Positions 1 to 8,812 of a stretch of 64,000 nt of DNA are shown here, one piece after another (positions within the stretch are counted from its first letter, which is position 1; every line of letters starts with the position of its first letter). Below the pieces are notes generated by a model. The model had not been told where the DNA came from, made no database searches, and saw only the letters and a list, made by a program, of their open reading frames with translations. The position numbers were made by a program, and so were the translations under genes. The DNA is from Virgibacillus proomii (GTDB taxonomy: Bacteria > Bacillota > Bacilli > Bacillales > Amphibacillaceae), in contig NZ_FUFN01000008.1 in the NCBI RefSeq assembly GCF_900162615.1, forward strand, positions 323,580-387,579, in the 5' to 3' direction.

Positions 1-880
1 AAATCGGTAAAATGGTTTCTGCTGCGATTAAACCAATAAATCCAATCATACCGATAATCATCGTTATCGTGAACATCTTATTCTTAAATACCCGAAACTC
101 TAAAATCGGTTCTTTTAATTTAAATTGCCGAATAATAAATATATATAAGGAGACCATACCAATAATAAGTGAACCGACAACCATTTTATTGGTCCATCCA
201 GTATTTCCAGCACTACTAAATCCATATAAAATTCCGCCAAACCCTATTGTAGAAAATAAAATAGACAACATATCTACTTTTGGAAATGTACGTTTCGTAA
301 TATTTTTCATAACAAAATATGCTACAATCACATTAATAGCAGCTAAGGGTAAGACGACATAAAATACAGATCTCCAAGGATAATGCTCTACTAACCAGCC
401 AGAAATTACCGGACCAAGTGCTGGGGCAAATCCAATTACAAGTCCTACTGTCCCCATTGCCGCACCTCTTTTTTCAATCGGAAAAATCAGCAAAAATATC
501 GTCATCATTAATGGCATCATAATCCCTGCACCTGCTGCTTGAATGATCCGTCCAACCATTAATAGAAAAAAGTTTGGCGAAATAGCGCAAATTAGTGTAC
601 CGATAGTAAAAATACCCATTGAAGAAATGAACAATTTACGTGTTGTAAAGGTTTCAATTAAAAAAGCTGTAATTGGTATCATAATCCCATTTACTAGCAT
701 GAAGATGGTCGTTACCCACTGTGCCGCATTCTCCGTCAAATGTAAGTCAATCATGATTGGAGGAATAGCTGTTGTAAGTAAAGTTTGGTTTAAAATAGCT
801 AAAAACGCTCCGGTTATCAGAACAATGATGATCGGTAATTTATTTATTTGTTCTACATTTTCTAATTCTTGATGCGCCAT
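1..880 (-). CDS. DHA2-family MFS drug efflux permease, 3' end outside window
   Basis: The reading frame starts at ATG 880 behind an AAGGTGGGG ribosome binding site and stays open to the window edge, so about 293 N-terminal residues are visible. Hydrophobic helices and the MFS loop motif with a WRSVFYV stretch after GWLVEH place it with the 14-helix DHA2 multidrug/H+ antiporters. It is a clear paralogue of the complete pump at 28856-30274, sharing runs such as VNGIMIPITAFLIE and GFAPA.GP..SGWLVEH. Family knowledge says such pumps export cationic or lipophilic drugs; the substrate cannot be told from sequence. The C-terminal half lies outside the window, so whether the gene is intact is unknown. 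Confidence 0.9.
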   Translation of the reverse strand, partial: MAHQELENVEQINKLPIIIVLITGAFLAILNQTLLTTAIPPIMIDLHLTENAAQWVTTIFMLVNGIMIPITAFLIETFTTRKLFISSMGIFTIGTLICAISPNFFLLMVGRIIQAAGAGIMMPLMMTIFLLIFPIEKRGAAMGTVGLVIGFAPALGPVISGWLVEHYPWRSVFYVVLPLAAINVIVAYFVMKNITKRTFPKVDMLSILFSTIGFGGILYGFSSAGNTGWTNKMVVGSLIIGMVSLYIFIIRQFKLKEPILEFRVFKNKMFTITMIIGMIGFIGLIAAETILPI

Positions 881-1168
881 TTATTCCCCACCTTTTATAT
901 ATTCGCATGACTTATCTAAAGAAAAAGTACCTTATATTCTACCACATAATTAAAGAAAACTTCATCTTTCTGGAAGTGTTAGTTTATTCTGAGTTCATAT
1001 AAGTGCGTATTCAAAAAAGGGGAAGACACCTGAGGTTCTTAAGATTATAATGTCCTTGAATTAATCGCAATGTTTTCGAACTTTACTAAGCTAGAGCTGC
1101 ATGAGTAAGACACAAAAAAGTACTCTGGTTAGCAACGTACAAACTAGAGAACCGCTGACGAGATATAG

Positions 1169-1336
1169 TGAAACTTCATTTCTTGGAATGTTTTACCCAA
1201 GAAATGTTAGTACCGCAAAGATATGACCTAAAGGCCCTTGAACCAATTGAATATTTAGATGCCGTTTCTTACACGTTGACTTCACCGTGTTCCTTATATT
1301 CTTGAAGGGGGAGACTTACGGCACCTTACATGTGAG
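1169..1336 (+). repeat. Repeat A copy 1 (degenerate)
   Basis: It begins GTGAAACTTCATT and ends near ACATGTGAG followed by ATAAA. Hairpin 1 is the TTCTTGG allele (CATTTCTTGG paired with CCAAGAAATG). The GGTGCCGT/ACGGCACC stem is partly decayed (GATGCCGT against ACGGCACC), so this is an old insertion. Confidence 0.8.
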
Positions 1337-1513
1337 ATAAAGAAAACTTGACTGGTTCTACTTCTTTGGCGTAATGTCTAATTGCATTTATACTGTATCT
1401 GCACAAATTTCTAGCAATGAATTAACTTCTAAGTAAAATTTTATACGTTCTTAACGTACAAGGAATTTCAATGCATCATTTTTACGGACTTTTCGGAACA
1501 GCTTCTATAAATC

Positions 1514-1562
1514 AAAAAACAGAAGTAAGGAGTTTAGTATGATCCCCTTACTTCTGTTTTTT
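1514..1562. terminator. Bidirectional intrinsic terminator after pbuX
   Basis: A hairpin of AACAGAAGTAAGG paired with CCTTACTTCTGTT is flanked by an A-run on the left and a T-run on the right, so it can stop transcripts from either side. It lies about 60 bases past the pbuX stop. Confidence 0.85.
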
Positions 1563-1624
1563 AATAATCTTTTTTTAGTTGTACGAAGTGATAAAATGAA
1601 TAATCACTTAACCGAACCGATCAA

Positions 1625-2917
1625 TTATACTTCCTGTTCTTTTAAAACTACAGCACTACTCGATTTTTTATGAGGAAGCATATGGAACAGCATATTTAGA
1701 AAGATCGCTGTCACACTACCAGCAACAATTCCATTGCTTGTTAAAATTTGTATACTATTGGGCAGCTTAGCAAATATTTCTGGAACAACTGTAACACCTA
1801 AGCCCATGCCTACTGAACAAGCAATAATCATCGCATTTTCTGATGATTCCTTAATGACCGGCCCTAGCATCTTTATCCCTTGTGAAATAACCATTCCGAA
1901 CATAGCAATCATAGCCCCGCCTAATACAGGTGTTGGAATAATGGTTGTTACAGCAGCAATTTTAGGAATAAAGCCTAAGGTAATGAGCATTGCTCCTGTA
2001 ATCATAATAATTCGTTTCTTTTTTATACCTGTCATTTGAATTAGTCCAACATTTTGTGAAAATGCAGTATATGGGAAAGCATTAAAAATTCCACCTAATA
2101 TAATCGCTAAACCCTCTGCGCGATAACCGTTTCCCAAGTCTTCTTTAGTTAATTTCCGCTCGGTAATATCCCCTAATGCAAAATACACGCCTGTTGATTC
2201 TACTAAAGAAACAATTGCTACTAAAATCATTGTAACAATAGCAGACCATTCAAATGTTGGTGTACCAAAATAAAACGGATGAGGTAAATGTAAATAGGAA
2301 GCATCTGTAACAGCTTGAAATTTAACCATTCCCATAACAGCAGCTACTATTGTCCCTGCAATTAGACCTAGCAAAATAGAAATAGATTTTATAAAGCCTT
2401 TTGTAAATCGATACATAAATATAATAAATAAAAGCGTTCCAAATGATAAGGCAATATTAGCTACAGAGCCAAAATCACTTGCTCCCTCTCCACCACCCAT
2501 ATTATTTATAGCTACAGGAATTAAAGTAATACCAATGATGGTAACAACAGATCCAGTAACAACAGGTGGAAAAAAGCGAACTAACTTACCAAAAAAGCGT
2601 CCAATAAGAAAAACAAATAATCCAGATACAAGAATTGCACCATATATAGCTGTTATCCCATACTCCGCACCGATTGCAATCATTGGACCAACAGCAGTAA
2701 AAGTACAACCGAGAACAACAGGAAGACCGATACCAAAAAAACGGTTTTGCAGTACCTGTAAAATCGTAGCGACTCCGCACATTAAAATATCAATAGCAAC
2801 AAGGTAGGTTAGCTGTTCAGTGGTTAATCCTAGTGCGTCACCAACAATTAAGGGAACTAAGATCGCTCCTGCATACATAGCTAAAAGATGTTGTAAACCT
2901 AGGGCTGCGTTTTTCAT
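1625..2917 (-). CDS. pbuX: Xanthine permease (NCS2 family)
   Basis: This 430-residue polytopic membrane protein belongs to the NCS2 (nucleobase-ascorbate) transporters and probably imports xanthine with protons. The family signature Q-N-x-G-x4-T-G is seen as QNVGLIQMTGI near residue 285, and the other conserved acidic region reads SLVESTGVYFALGD near residue 240. The start ATG lies one base after the xpt stop codon, and its ribosome binding site (AAGGAGGAGG) sits inside the end of xpt, so the two are co-transcribed and probably translationally coupled. The guanine riboswitch upstream of xpt should control both. Substrate assignment rests on this xpt partnership. Confidence 0.93.
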   Translation of the reverse strand: MKNAALGLQHLLAMYAGAILVPLIVGDALGLTTEQLTYLVAIDILMCGVATILQVLQNRFFGIGLPVVLGCTFTAVGPMIAIGAEYGITAIYGAILVSGLFVFLIGRFFGKLVRFFPPVVTGSVVTIIGITLIPVAINNMGGGEGASDFGSVANIALSFGTLLFIIFMYRFTKGFIKSISILLGLIAGTIVAAVMGMVKFQAVTDASYLHLPHPFYFGTPTFEWSAIVTMILVAIVSLVESTGVYFALGDITERKLTKEDLGNGYRAEGLAIILGGIFNAFPYTAFSQNVGLIQMTGIKKKRIIMITGAMLITLGFIPKIAAVTTIIPTPVLGGAMIAMFGMVISQGIKMLGPVIKESSENAMIIACSVGMGLGVTVVPEIFAKLPNSIQILTSNGIVAGSVTAIFLNMLFHMLPHKKSSSAVVLKEQEV

Positions 2918-2918
2918 G

Positions 2919-3500
2919 TTAGTTGTCCTCCTCCTTAAAAGCTACGTTTCCTTCTGATAATTCAGCAATCGTTGCCAGGGACTCGACTCGGTATCCTTCC
3001 TTGCGAATTGCTTCCCCGCCATTTTGAAATCCTTTTTCAATAACAATTCCAATTCCAGCAATCGTTGCTTTTGCCTGTTCGAGGATATCAATTAAACCGA
3101 ATACAGCTTGTCCATTTGCTAAAAAATCATCCACAATTAATACGGTATCATCACTTGAAATAAATGATTGGGAAATAGATATTTCATTGGTTTCCTCTTT
3201 TGTAAAGGAATAAACGCTCGCTGAATAAAGGTGATCGGTTAAGGTTAAAGACTTTCTTTTTCGTGCAAAAATCACTGGTGTTTGCAACACTAACCCTGTC
3301 ATCACAGCAGGAGCAATACCAGAGGATTCTAAAGTTAAGATTTTTGTTATTCCATCATCAGCAAACCGCTTTGCAAACTCTTTTCCAATATCCTCCATTA
3401 GTTCCGGATCAATTTGGTGATTTAAAAATGCATCCACTTTCAACACAGTGTCCGACAGTACCGTTCCTTCAGCTAAAATCTTTTGTTTTAATCGTTCCAT
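2919..3500 (-). CDS. xpt: Xanthine phosphoribosyltransferase
   Basis: The enzyme converts xanthine and PRPP to XMP in purine salvage. The 193-residue protein has the PRPP-binding loop VLIVDDFLANGQA and the Xpt-type LESSGIAPA segment. The frame is open further upstream to a TTG at 3524, but the ribosome binding site GAAAGGAAG lies inside that extension with nine bases to ATG 3500, so MERLKQK is the start. It is first in the xpt-pbuX operon and is preceded by a purine riboswitch and intrinsic terminator, as in B. subtilis. Confidence 0.95.
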   Translation of the reverse strand: MERLKQKILAEGTVLSDTVLKVDAFLNHQIDPELMEDIGKEFAKRFADDGITKILTLESSGIAPAVMTGLVLQTPVIFARKRKSLTLTDHLYSASVYSFTKEETNEISISQSFISSDDTVLIVDDFLANGQAVFGLIDILEQAKATIAGIGIVIEKGFQNGGEAIRKEGYRVESLATIAELSEGNVAFKEEDN

Positions 3501-3577
3501 GATGTCGTGCTTCCTTTCTAGCAAATAATAATGAAATTCGAGGCGTCATTTCTACCGCAACCTTTAAAACATCCTCA

Positions 3578-3643
3578 TAAAAAAACAAAAACTCGAAGCC
3601 CAGTTTCCGTAAGAGAACTATGAACGGAAAACTGAACTTCGAG
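3578..3643 (-). terminator. Riboswitch-controlled terminator before xpt
   Basis: On the minus strand a long hairpin pairs CTCGAAG.TTCAG.TTTCCGT with ACGGAAACTGGGCTTCGAG and is followed by TTTTTGTTTTTTT. It sits between the guanine aptamer and xpt, so it is the expression platform: guanine binding should favour termination. Confidence 0.9.
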
Positions 3644-3706
3644 CGCAATATGCCCAAGAAGTATTGTAATTGCATACAGTAGTAACATACAATTTTTTAC
3701 CAGTCA

Positions 3707-3777
3707 TTTTCATAGTCGGTTCATTTACGGTAAACCGGTAGAAACTTGCAGGCCATATTCCTGCTATTATATGAAAA
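3707..3777 (-). ncRNA. Purine (guanine-type) riboswitch aptamer
   Basis: The minus strand carries the conserved purine aptamer: a TTTTCAT/ATGAAAA P1 stem, the AATATGGC segment, TTTCTACCG, CCGTAAAT and the 3' GACTATG. The C in GACTATG corresponds to the guanine-selecting position (adenine aptamers have T). It lies directly upstream of a terminator and xpt-pbuX. Confidence 0.95.
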
Positions 3778-3800
3778 ACAGTATTTTTTTGAATGTAACT

Positions 3801-3828
3801 AGTATAGCATCTTAAGATGAATAAGCAA
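3801..3828 (-). promoter_or_regulatory. Probable sigma-A promoter of xpt-pbuX
   Basis: On the minus strand TTGCTT (3828-3823) is separated by 16 bases from TATACT (3806-3801), with a TGC extension before the -10 box. It lies just upstream of the riboswitch aptamer. Confidence 0.65.
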
Positions 3829-3939
3829 CCCTGTATCTAATAAAACTAACATTCTGATAATTGACATAAAAAATTTCTGCGGGGTCATTCTTCCGTCTAA
3901 TCAATCCAAACCGTTTCTCCTTCGCTTAAAATACTATTG

Positions 3940-4311
3940 CTACTCCGTCCATTCCAGAAATTCCAACCGGTTTCCGAACGGATCATGAATATAAAAGCGA
4001 TTTGCGCCTGGTAGCCGATCATCATCGATAACATCGACTTTTTGATTTATCAGATGCTCTCTTAACTGTTTAAGCTGATTCACAAGAATTGCAGGATGTG
4101 CTTTCTTTGCTGGAAAAAAGGGAGCCTCTACGCCAATATGCAATTTTACAGAACCTGCTTGAAACCAGACACCGCCATTCTTTTTCAATGTTATCGGTTT
4201 ATCAATTTCTTGAAACTTTAATATCCTCTGGTAAAAGTCTCTTGCTGTATGCTCCTCATTTTTTGGTGCAGCAAGCTGTACATGATCAATTTTTTCATAA
4301 TGAAACGACAT
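3940..4311 (-). CDS. VOC (glyoxalase/dioxygenase fold) family protein
   Basis: This 123-residue protein has the vicinal-oxygen-chelate fold: an N-terminal DHVQLAAP strand with a metal-ligand His, the HIGVEAPF middle segment, and the C-terminal FYIHDPFGNRLEFLEW, typical of small single-domain members. Several bind metal and act as isomerases, dioxygenases or resistance proteins, and nothing here fixes the substrate. The ribosome binding site is a G-rich GGGGGGG six bases before ATG 4311. It is a monocistronic gene with divergent, repeat-rich flanks. Confidence 0.8.
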   Translation of the reverse strand: MSFHYEKIDHVQLAAPKNEEHTARDFYQRILKFQEIDKPITLKKNGGVWFQAGSVKLHIGVEAPFFPAKKAHPAILVNQLKQLREHLINQKVDVIDDDRLPGANRFYIHDPFGNRLEFLEWTE

Positions 4312-4566
4312 ATTATCCCCCCCGTCAACTATAGAATAAGATAAAGGCTAAACCTTACTAATATCGTTTTTCAATCCATATGTATTACCATTTTTTATCT
4401 GAACAGTAGTAGAATATTATTATTTTAAAATTTTATAAAACCAGAAAACAATAATGCTACAATTTTTCATAGTTTATTATCGTCTCTCCACTAAAGTGCA
4501 AGCTTGGATCTCGCAAAACGATAATACATCGAATTTATGATTTTAGCTCCTTCTGAACAAATATAT

Positions 4567-4834
4567 TAGAAAAACTTGGCGTGTCGCCAAGTCTTTAAAA
4601 GCTATCGTTTTTCTTATACGATAAAGTGAAACTTCATGCCGTGGAATGCTTTTTACACGGAATGTTAGTACCACAAGGGTATGACCTAAAGGCCCTTGAA
4701 CCAATCGGGCATTTAGGTGCCGTTTTCTACCACTTTGCCCCTTTGCACGAACTCAGGACTTGAAGTGGGAAACTTACGGCACCTTACATGCGGGATAAAG
4801 CCTAAAGTTTTATACTTTCTATAGTAAAATAAAA
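4567..4834 (+). repeat. Repeat B copy 1, interrupted by repeat A
   Basis: The left half has the hairpin AACTTGGCGTGTCGCCAAGT followed by AAAGCTATCGTTTTTCTTATACG; the right half reads GCCTAAAGTTTTATACTTTCTATAG. Repeat A copy 2 sits between them at the ATAAA site that is uninterrupted in the copies at 21762 and 57557. Confidence 0.85.
4626..4794 (+). mobile_element. Repeat A copy 2 (long form)
   Basis: A complete long-form element of 169 bp with ATAAA on both sides. Hairpin 1 is the CCGTG allele, and the 9-bp stem AGGTGCCGT/ACGGCACCT encloses a CCCACTT-type stem. Confidence 0.9.
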
Positions 4835-5299
4835 CGACCAAGCCTGAATAAGAAGCTGGTCGGGTTAGATTGCCAAAAAAACAGGCCACAATTGCCGTAT
4901 TTTGTAATAAAAAGTTTTAAACCACCACTTCACCAAGTGGGTGCTCGCAGAAAGCTGTCCTGTCCTCCGCTCAAGACGGCTCGACATTAAAGCTTCGATA
5001 TAAAACTCCCTATTTCATCATTAGAGGTTAAAACTTAATAAAATACGTACATTGCAGCTTGTGATCCCATTATAACATTGCCACTAAAATTTTCAATGGT
5101 AAAAGGTAATTCTGTATTCTTTTGTAATGACAACGCTTGCAAATTAGTACAACAACTTATTACCATAGTATGTTTATTTCACTTACGTTTAATTGTGGCT
5201 TATCCATCCTCTAATACTGTTTGCGGTTGATGTATATGATCATTTTTCAGATCTCTACTACCATCTATTTTTTACGTTTACTTTTTTATATTTACACCT

Positions 5300-5440
5300 T
5301 TAAATTTTTGTGTTTTTCTTTTTCGCTCGTTCTTCCAGCTTAGACTTCGGTCGTTGATCTTTTGTATCTTCTGATAGTCCTTGAGGATTTACACTACGAT
5401 GAACTTGCTGTTTTCTGTATGAATCCTTTTGATAACTCAT
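5300..5440 (-). CDS. Small lysine/glutamine-rich hypothetical protein (46 aa)
   Basis: The frame starts at ATG 5440, eight bases after a strong GGAGGTG ribosome binding site, and encodes MSYQKDSYRKQQVHR... ending KKKNTKI. The product is hydrophilic and highly charged (SKLEERAKKK) with no membrane segment or cysteine. The composition recalls small spore-core or nucleic-acid-associated proteins of Bacillaceae, but I do not recognise the family. The good start signal is the main support. Confidence 0.6.
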   Translation of the reverse strand: MSYQKDSYRKQQVHRSVNPQGLSEDTKDQRPKSKLEERAKKKNTKI

Positions 5441-5502
5441 GGCGACACCTCCACATATCGTGTGGCACAACTCACCTCAAATATACGTTGCTTAAAATTT
5501 AA

Positions 5503-5870
5503 GGATTTTTATCATAAAGATTCTCATACCGGCTTCTTAATGATCGTTTTACTACTTTTCCACTTTGATTTTTCGGAAGTGTTTCTGTAAAGATAATGTT
5601 TTGGCACTTTGAACTTTGATAATCGTTTCTAGCAAAAAGCTTCAACTTGAGATGTTGTTAGGTTAATTTTTTAGGAACAATGATTGCAGTAACTGCTTCA
5701 ATCCAATAAGGATCAGGAATACTGATTACAACTTCTTCTACTCCATCCAGCTGATAGATTACCTCTTCAATCTCTCTATTAACAATTTTAGTTTGGACAT
5801 TTAAAGCGGGTTACCAGCTGAACCCAGTTTTCGCAGTTGATCTTGAGCTGTAAAAAAGAATTTCATATTA
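5503..5870 (-). pseudogene. Remnant of an acyl-CoA synthetase (AMP-forming) C-terminus
   Basis: Translating the minus strand in several frames gives pieces of the C-terminal domain of AMP-forming acyl-CoA ligases: LRKLGSAGNP, then VNREIEEVIYQLDGVEEV followed by VISIPDPYWIEAVTAIIVP, then TETLPKNQSGKVVKRSLR, which holds the conserved catalytic-lysine region. Stops and frameshifts separate them, and the N-terminal 400 or so residues of a normal enzyme are missing. The order is that of the intact family, so this is a decayed gene rather than chance similarity. Confidence 0.75.
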
Positions 5871-6016
5871 CTTCACATCAACATGGTTAGTACTACGAAG
5901 ACAGTATGATTCGCTTTTCTTTACCGTACTAACCAAAACACAAAAGACGAAAAGCATATTGTAACAAAGCCACCTGCTCTGTCTTCGCTAACCATGCCTT
6001 ACTAAAAATCTAGCTT

Positions 6017-6631
6017 TTAGAACAAACACATTCGTTTACGCTGACGCTTCTGTCTTTTCTTTGGAGCAATATACCCGTGCTGATAAATCTTTCCACTTTG
6101 TAAATGACATGCGCTTAGCAACCCCTCCAAAGTACCAGGTTCGCTGACATTCAATGCTTTGATGAAAATCTTGGCAGCCACTCTGGCATCCTCTAAGGCA
6201 TGGTGGTGAGCAAAGTGGATTCGATGATAGTTTGCCAATGTATTTAATTTATAATTATGTAATTTAGGCCACATTTGTTTAGAAATAGCAACGGTACACA
6301 AATAATCCAGTTCCGGATAAGGCAGGTGAAAATAATCCAATGTATGCCTCATTACACTCATATCGAAACTTGCATTGTGGGCAATAACCGTTCCTTTAGA
6401 TAAATATTGATAAAGCTTTGGCCAAAGTTCCGCAAATGTAGGAGCATTCTCTACCTGCTTAGGTGTAATTCCATGTATATTTATATTCATCGAGCGAAAT
6501 TCAGCAAGTGGATTTATCAAACTATAATATTCATCAATAATATCCGTTTCGTTAGCTACAACAATACCTACTGCACAGGGACTAGATCGTTTTTCGTTAG
6601 CTGTTTCAAAATCAATCGACACAAAATTCAT
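6017..6631 (-). CDS. DEDDh 3'-5' exonuclease, DNA polymerase III epsilon-like
   Basis: The 204-residue protein has the exonuclease motifs of the DnaQ superfamily: Exo I SIDFET (D7, E9), Exo II HNASFD (D90) and Exo III HHALEDA (H143, D148), so the active site is complete and of the DEDDh type. A basic tail (PKKRQKRQRKR) may bind nucleic acid. Such stand-alone exonucleases process DNA or RNA ends in repair; the exact role is unknown. It starts at ATG 6631 after GAAAGAAG, 33 bases downstream of the CBS-domain gene on the same strand, so the two may be co-transcribed. Confidence 0.85.
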   Translation of the reverse strand: MNFVSIDFETANEKRSSPCAVGIVVANETDIIDEYYSLINPLAEFRSMNINIHGITPKQVENAPTFAELWPKLYQYLSKGTVIAHNASFDMSVMRHTLDYFHLPYPELDYLCTVAISKQMWPKLHNYKLNTLANYHRIHFAHHHALEDARVAAKIFIKALNVSEPGTLEGLLSACHLQSGKIYQHGYIAPKKRQKRQRKRMCLF

Positions 6632-6663
6632 CTTTTATCCGCTTCTTTCGTTAAATCTAGTTT

Positions 6664-7362
6664 TTAAGATATTTCAAGAATATCCCATGCTGTAATAATT
6701 CCAAGTAGTCTTTCTGAAGGATTCCCATGTTTCGTTATCAGTAATGCTTCTAATCGCCTTCCTTTACTTGTGTGCTCTTTAAATAAATCTACAGCTTCAT
6801 ATATTGCTGTATCCTCAGCTATAAAACGGGAATTTTCCTCGTTTTCAAATGGCAGAACATCTTTGATTTGATAGCTGCTTTTGAGCTGTTCTTCGCGTTG
6901 CTCCATACTTGCAAGCCAGTTTGTAATACCTTTTTGCGTTAATAATCCTTGATAAGTTTTTCCCTCATAAATTGGAAATTTAGATAGCTTTTTCTCGTGA
7001 ATTACTTTTAATGGCTTGCTTAATTCATCCGTATTTTGAAAACAGTAGACATACTTTTGAAAGGTAGGGATAACATACTTTGGTGCACTTAGTTCCTTTT
7101 CTATCGTTTCGATTTTTTCAACTATTTCATCATGTGGTTCCGCTATTGCATATGTCATATCAATCTTATTATGAACAATTGCATTTCGCAGTTCCGCAAA
7201 TTCCAACAGATCATCACTGTATTGCTTGATTAATGCATTGGAGTTTTTTAGAATCTTAACTGCTTTAGAAAAGCTTGCATCTTTTTTGTTGATGAGCAAA
7301 TCTCTCAGCATTTTCTCAATGCGGTTAAACGAAGTTAAAAATCGGTCTGAGTTTTTGTACAT
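6664..7362 (-). CDS. HEPN-like N-terminus fused to a CBS-domain pair
   Basis: Residues 1-100 are helical and contain R59-N-A-I-V-H64, the R-x4-H pattern of HEPN domains. Residues about 105-232 form a tandem CBS pair (KFPIYEGKTYQGLLT; AIYEAVDLFKE; ALLITKHGNPSERLLGIITAWDIL), which usually binds adenine nucleotides. A nucleotide-sensing HEPN ribonuclease or scaffold is an inference; similar CBS proteins in Bacillales are annotated only by domain. The start ATG 7362 follows TAGGGAG. The exonuclease gene follows on the same strand. Confidence 0.75.
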   Translation of the reverse strand: MYKNSDRFLTSFNRIEKMLRDLLINKKDASFSKAVKILKNSNALIKQYSDDLLEFAELRNAIVHNKIDMTYAIAEPHDEIVEKIETIEKELSAPKYVIPTFQKYVYCFQNTDELSKPLKVIHEKKLSKFPIYEGKTYQGLLTQKGITNWLASMEQREEQLKSSYQIKDVLPFENEENSRFIAEDTAIYEAVDLFKEHTSKGRRLEALLITKHGNPSERLLGIITAWDILEIS

Positions 7363-7403
7363 ATTCCCGTGCTCCCTACCTTACATTTTCTTTTTGTTAT
7401 AAA

Positions 7404-7549
7404 GTGAAACGGGGTTTTGTTTCATCCCCCACTCATGGTTAGTACCGCAAGGGTATGACCTAAAGGCCCTTGAACCAATCGGACATTTGACTTTCAGTTA
7501 TTCCCCACCTAAACTTCTTCGATCCCTCTTACTCCCAGTTAGATGTGGG
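7404..7549 (+). mobile_element. Repeat A copy 3 (divergent)
   Basis: It keeps the ATAAA-GTGAAAC start, the long-form centre ATGACCTAAAGGCCCTTG and the GGGATAAA end, but hairpin 1 is replaced by GGGG/CCCC arms and the distal stem has decayed. The CBS gene starts 42 bases to its left. Confidence 0.8.
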
Positions 7550-7635
7550 ATAAAACTAAACCATTCTATGTTCCATTTTATACATTTTATGTAAAGATTA
7601 AAAGTGTTCGGCATTCATTACTAACCAATCTCAAT

Positions 7636-8385
7636 TCAGAAAATAAAGTCCCCTTTTGCAAGTGTTCGAATCTTATGAATCATCACTTGCTCTTCGCAGT
7701 CGATCTTTTCATCTGCAAAATATGCTAATTCTTTATGATTACCAATCATTACCGAGTGAGCCGCATGCTTAAACATGGAGATATCATTTGCGTCATTACC
7801 AAATGCAATGTAATTGTTTTTCGCGATTCCTAGCTTTTTTAACGCACTCCATTTATTAATCCCTCTTGGGCTTATATCAATTGTTTGCTCATTATGATGC
7901 TTATGAATCGTTACATCCAGCACTTCTAATTCCTTTAATAGAACTGTGTAATCATTCATTGTAACAATCAATATTTTCACTACTTGCGTTAATTGATTGA
8001 CTGTCAAATTTTTTGCCAAGTTCCCACGATCTATATTTTTAACGATTGGATGATCATCGGGGCCAGTATAAGCATAATCCCAATCACTATCGATAAGAAA
8101 TGTTGCTTGATGTTTGTGAATCAATTTTAAAATAATACCCAGCTGCTCATTTGTAAACGTATGTGCATGGACTAATTTCCTATTTTTATAAATGAGCGAA
8201 CCATTTCCTCCAATTAACGTATACGTATGGAACCGTTTATGTAAAACAGGAAGCATATCTCTTATTGGTCTAGCAGATGCAAAAATCACATCCTGCTCTA
8301 AAGCATGTAGGCAATTAAGAATGTTGCTGGACACTGGATTGCCTTGAAAGCAAATAGTTCCATCAAGGTCAAAGACAAAGTTCAT
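7636..8385 (-). CDS. HAD superfamily phosphatase (Cof-type, class IIB)
   Basis: The 249-residue protein opens with the HAD nucleophile motif FDLDGT, has the Cof-type SARP segment (FASARPIRDM), a class IIB cap in the middle, and the C-terminal GNDANDISMF motif IV. These enzymes dephosphorylate sugar phosphates, FMN precursors or PLP; the substrate is not set by sequence. ATG 8385 is chosen over ATG 8394 because the AAAGGG ribosome binding site abuts the latter with no spacer. Confidence 0.85.
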   Translation of the reverse strand: MNFVFDLDGTICFQGNPVSSNILNCLHALEQDVIFASARPIRDMLPVLHKRFHTYTLIGGNGSLIYKNRKLVHAHTFTNEQLGIILKLIHKHQATFLIDSDWDYAYTGPDDHPIVKNIDRGNLAKNLTVNQLTQVVKILIVTMNDYTVLLKELEVLDVTIHKHHNEQTIDISPRGINKWSALKKLGIAKNNYIAFGNDANDISMFKHAAHSVMIGNHKELAYFADEKIDCEEQVMIHKIRTLAKGDFIF

Positions 8386-8589
8386 GTTTTTCATCCCTTT
8401 GATAATTTATTCGTATCATAATTTTAAATGTTTATGATTAAGATTAATGCGAAAATATAGCTATTTACTTTCAACTTAACTTGTTAAAACAGGCGCTTTT
8501 CACCAACATTTTTCTTAATTGTACAAAGACCTTGTGTACAAGAAGTCTCTAAATATAGCCTTTCATTCGATTAACGTTTAAACTATTGT

Positions 8590-8712
8590 ATAGCGAAACG
8601 CCAGGTAGAGCAAACCTTCCCCAGGGTAGCATCGTGTACAGAAACGTGTTTTTCACTTATGAGGACAGAATATGCTACGACAGCGACACATCGAGGTTTT
8701 TCAAGGATAAAA
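8590..8712 (-). repeat. Repeat C unit
   Basis: Contains CTTGAAAAACC..GATGTGTCGCTGTCG read on the minus strand, shared with tandem units near 21870-22010, 34040-34240 and 44800-44900. An AGCATCGTGTA segment is also shared with 21995-22020. Confidence 0.6.
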
Positions 8713-8812
8713 AAACATAAAAGTGTAGATGTTGACTTATTCTAAGAAGATCGAAGTTAGCTTGGAGACTTCGCTTAGGATTAGAAAGCTATCGTTTTTC
8801 TTATACGATAAA

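Larger units (their letters stand above)
881..1624. other. Intergenic stretch holding an old repeat A copy and a terminator
   Basis: No convincing gene is present. It contains an E-type repeat start near 1130 (GACGAGATATAGTGAAACTT), a degenerate repeat A copy (1169-1336), a fragment resembling the right end of repeat B near 1434-1465, and the terminator that ends pbuX. Confidence 0.6.
4312..5299. other. Long non-coding stretch with nested repeats B and A
   Basis: Besides repeat B copy 1 (4567-4834) with repeat A copy 2 inside, no supported gene is seen. A 43-codon frame on the minus strand (5166-5035, ending GSQAAMYVFY) is open but lacks a good ribosome binding site; it may be the tail of a decayed gene. 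Confidence 0.5.

Noticed and set aside
5035..5166. 43-codon minus frame ending GSQAAMYVFY
   Set aside because: No ribosome binding site and no family recognised. It may be a gene relic but the evidence is too thin for a separate call.
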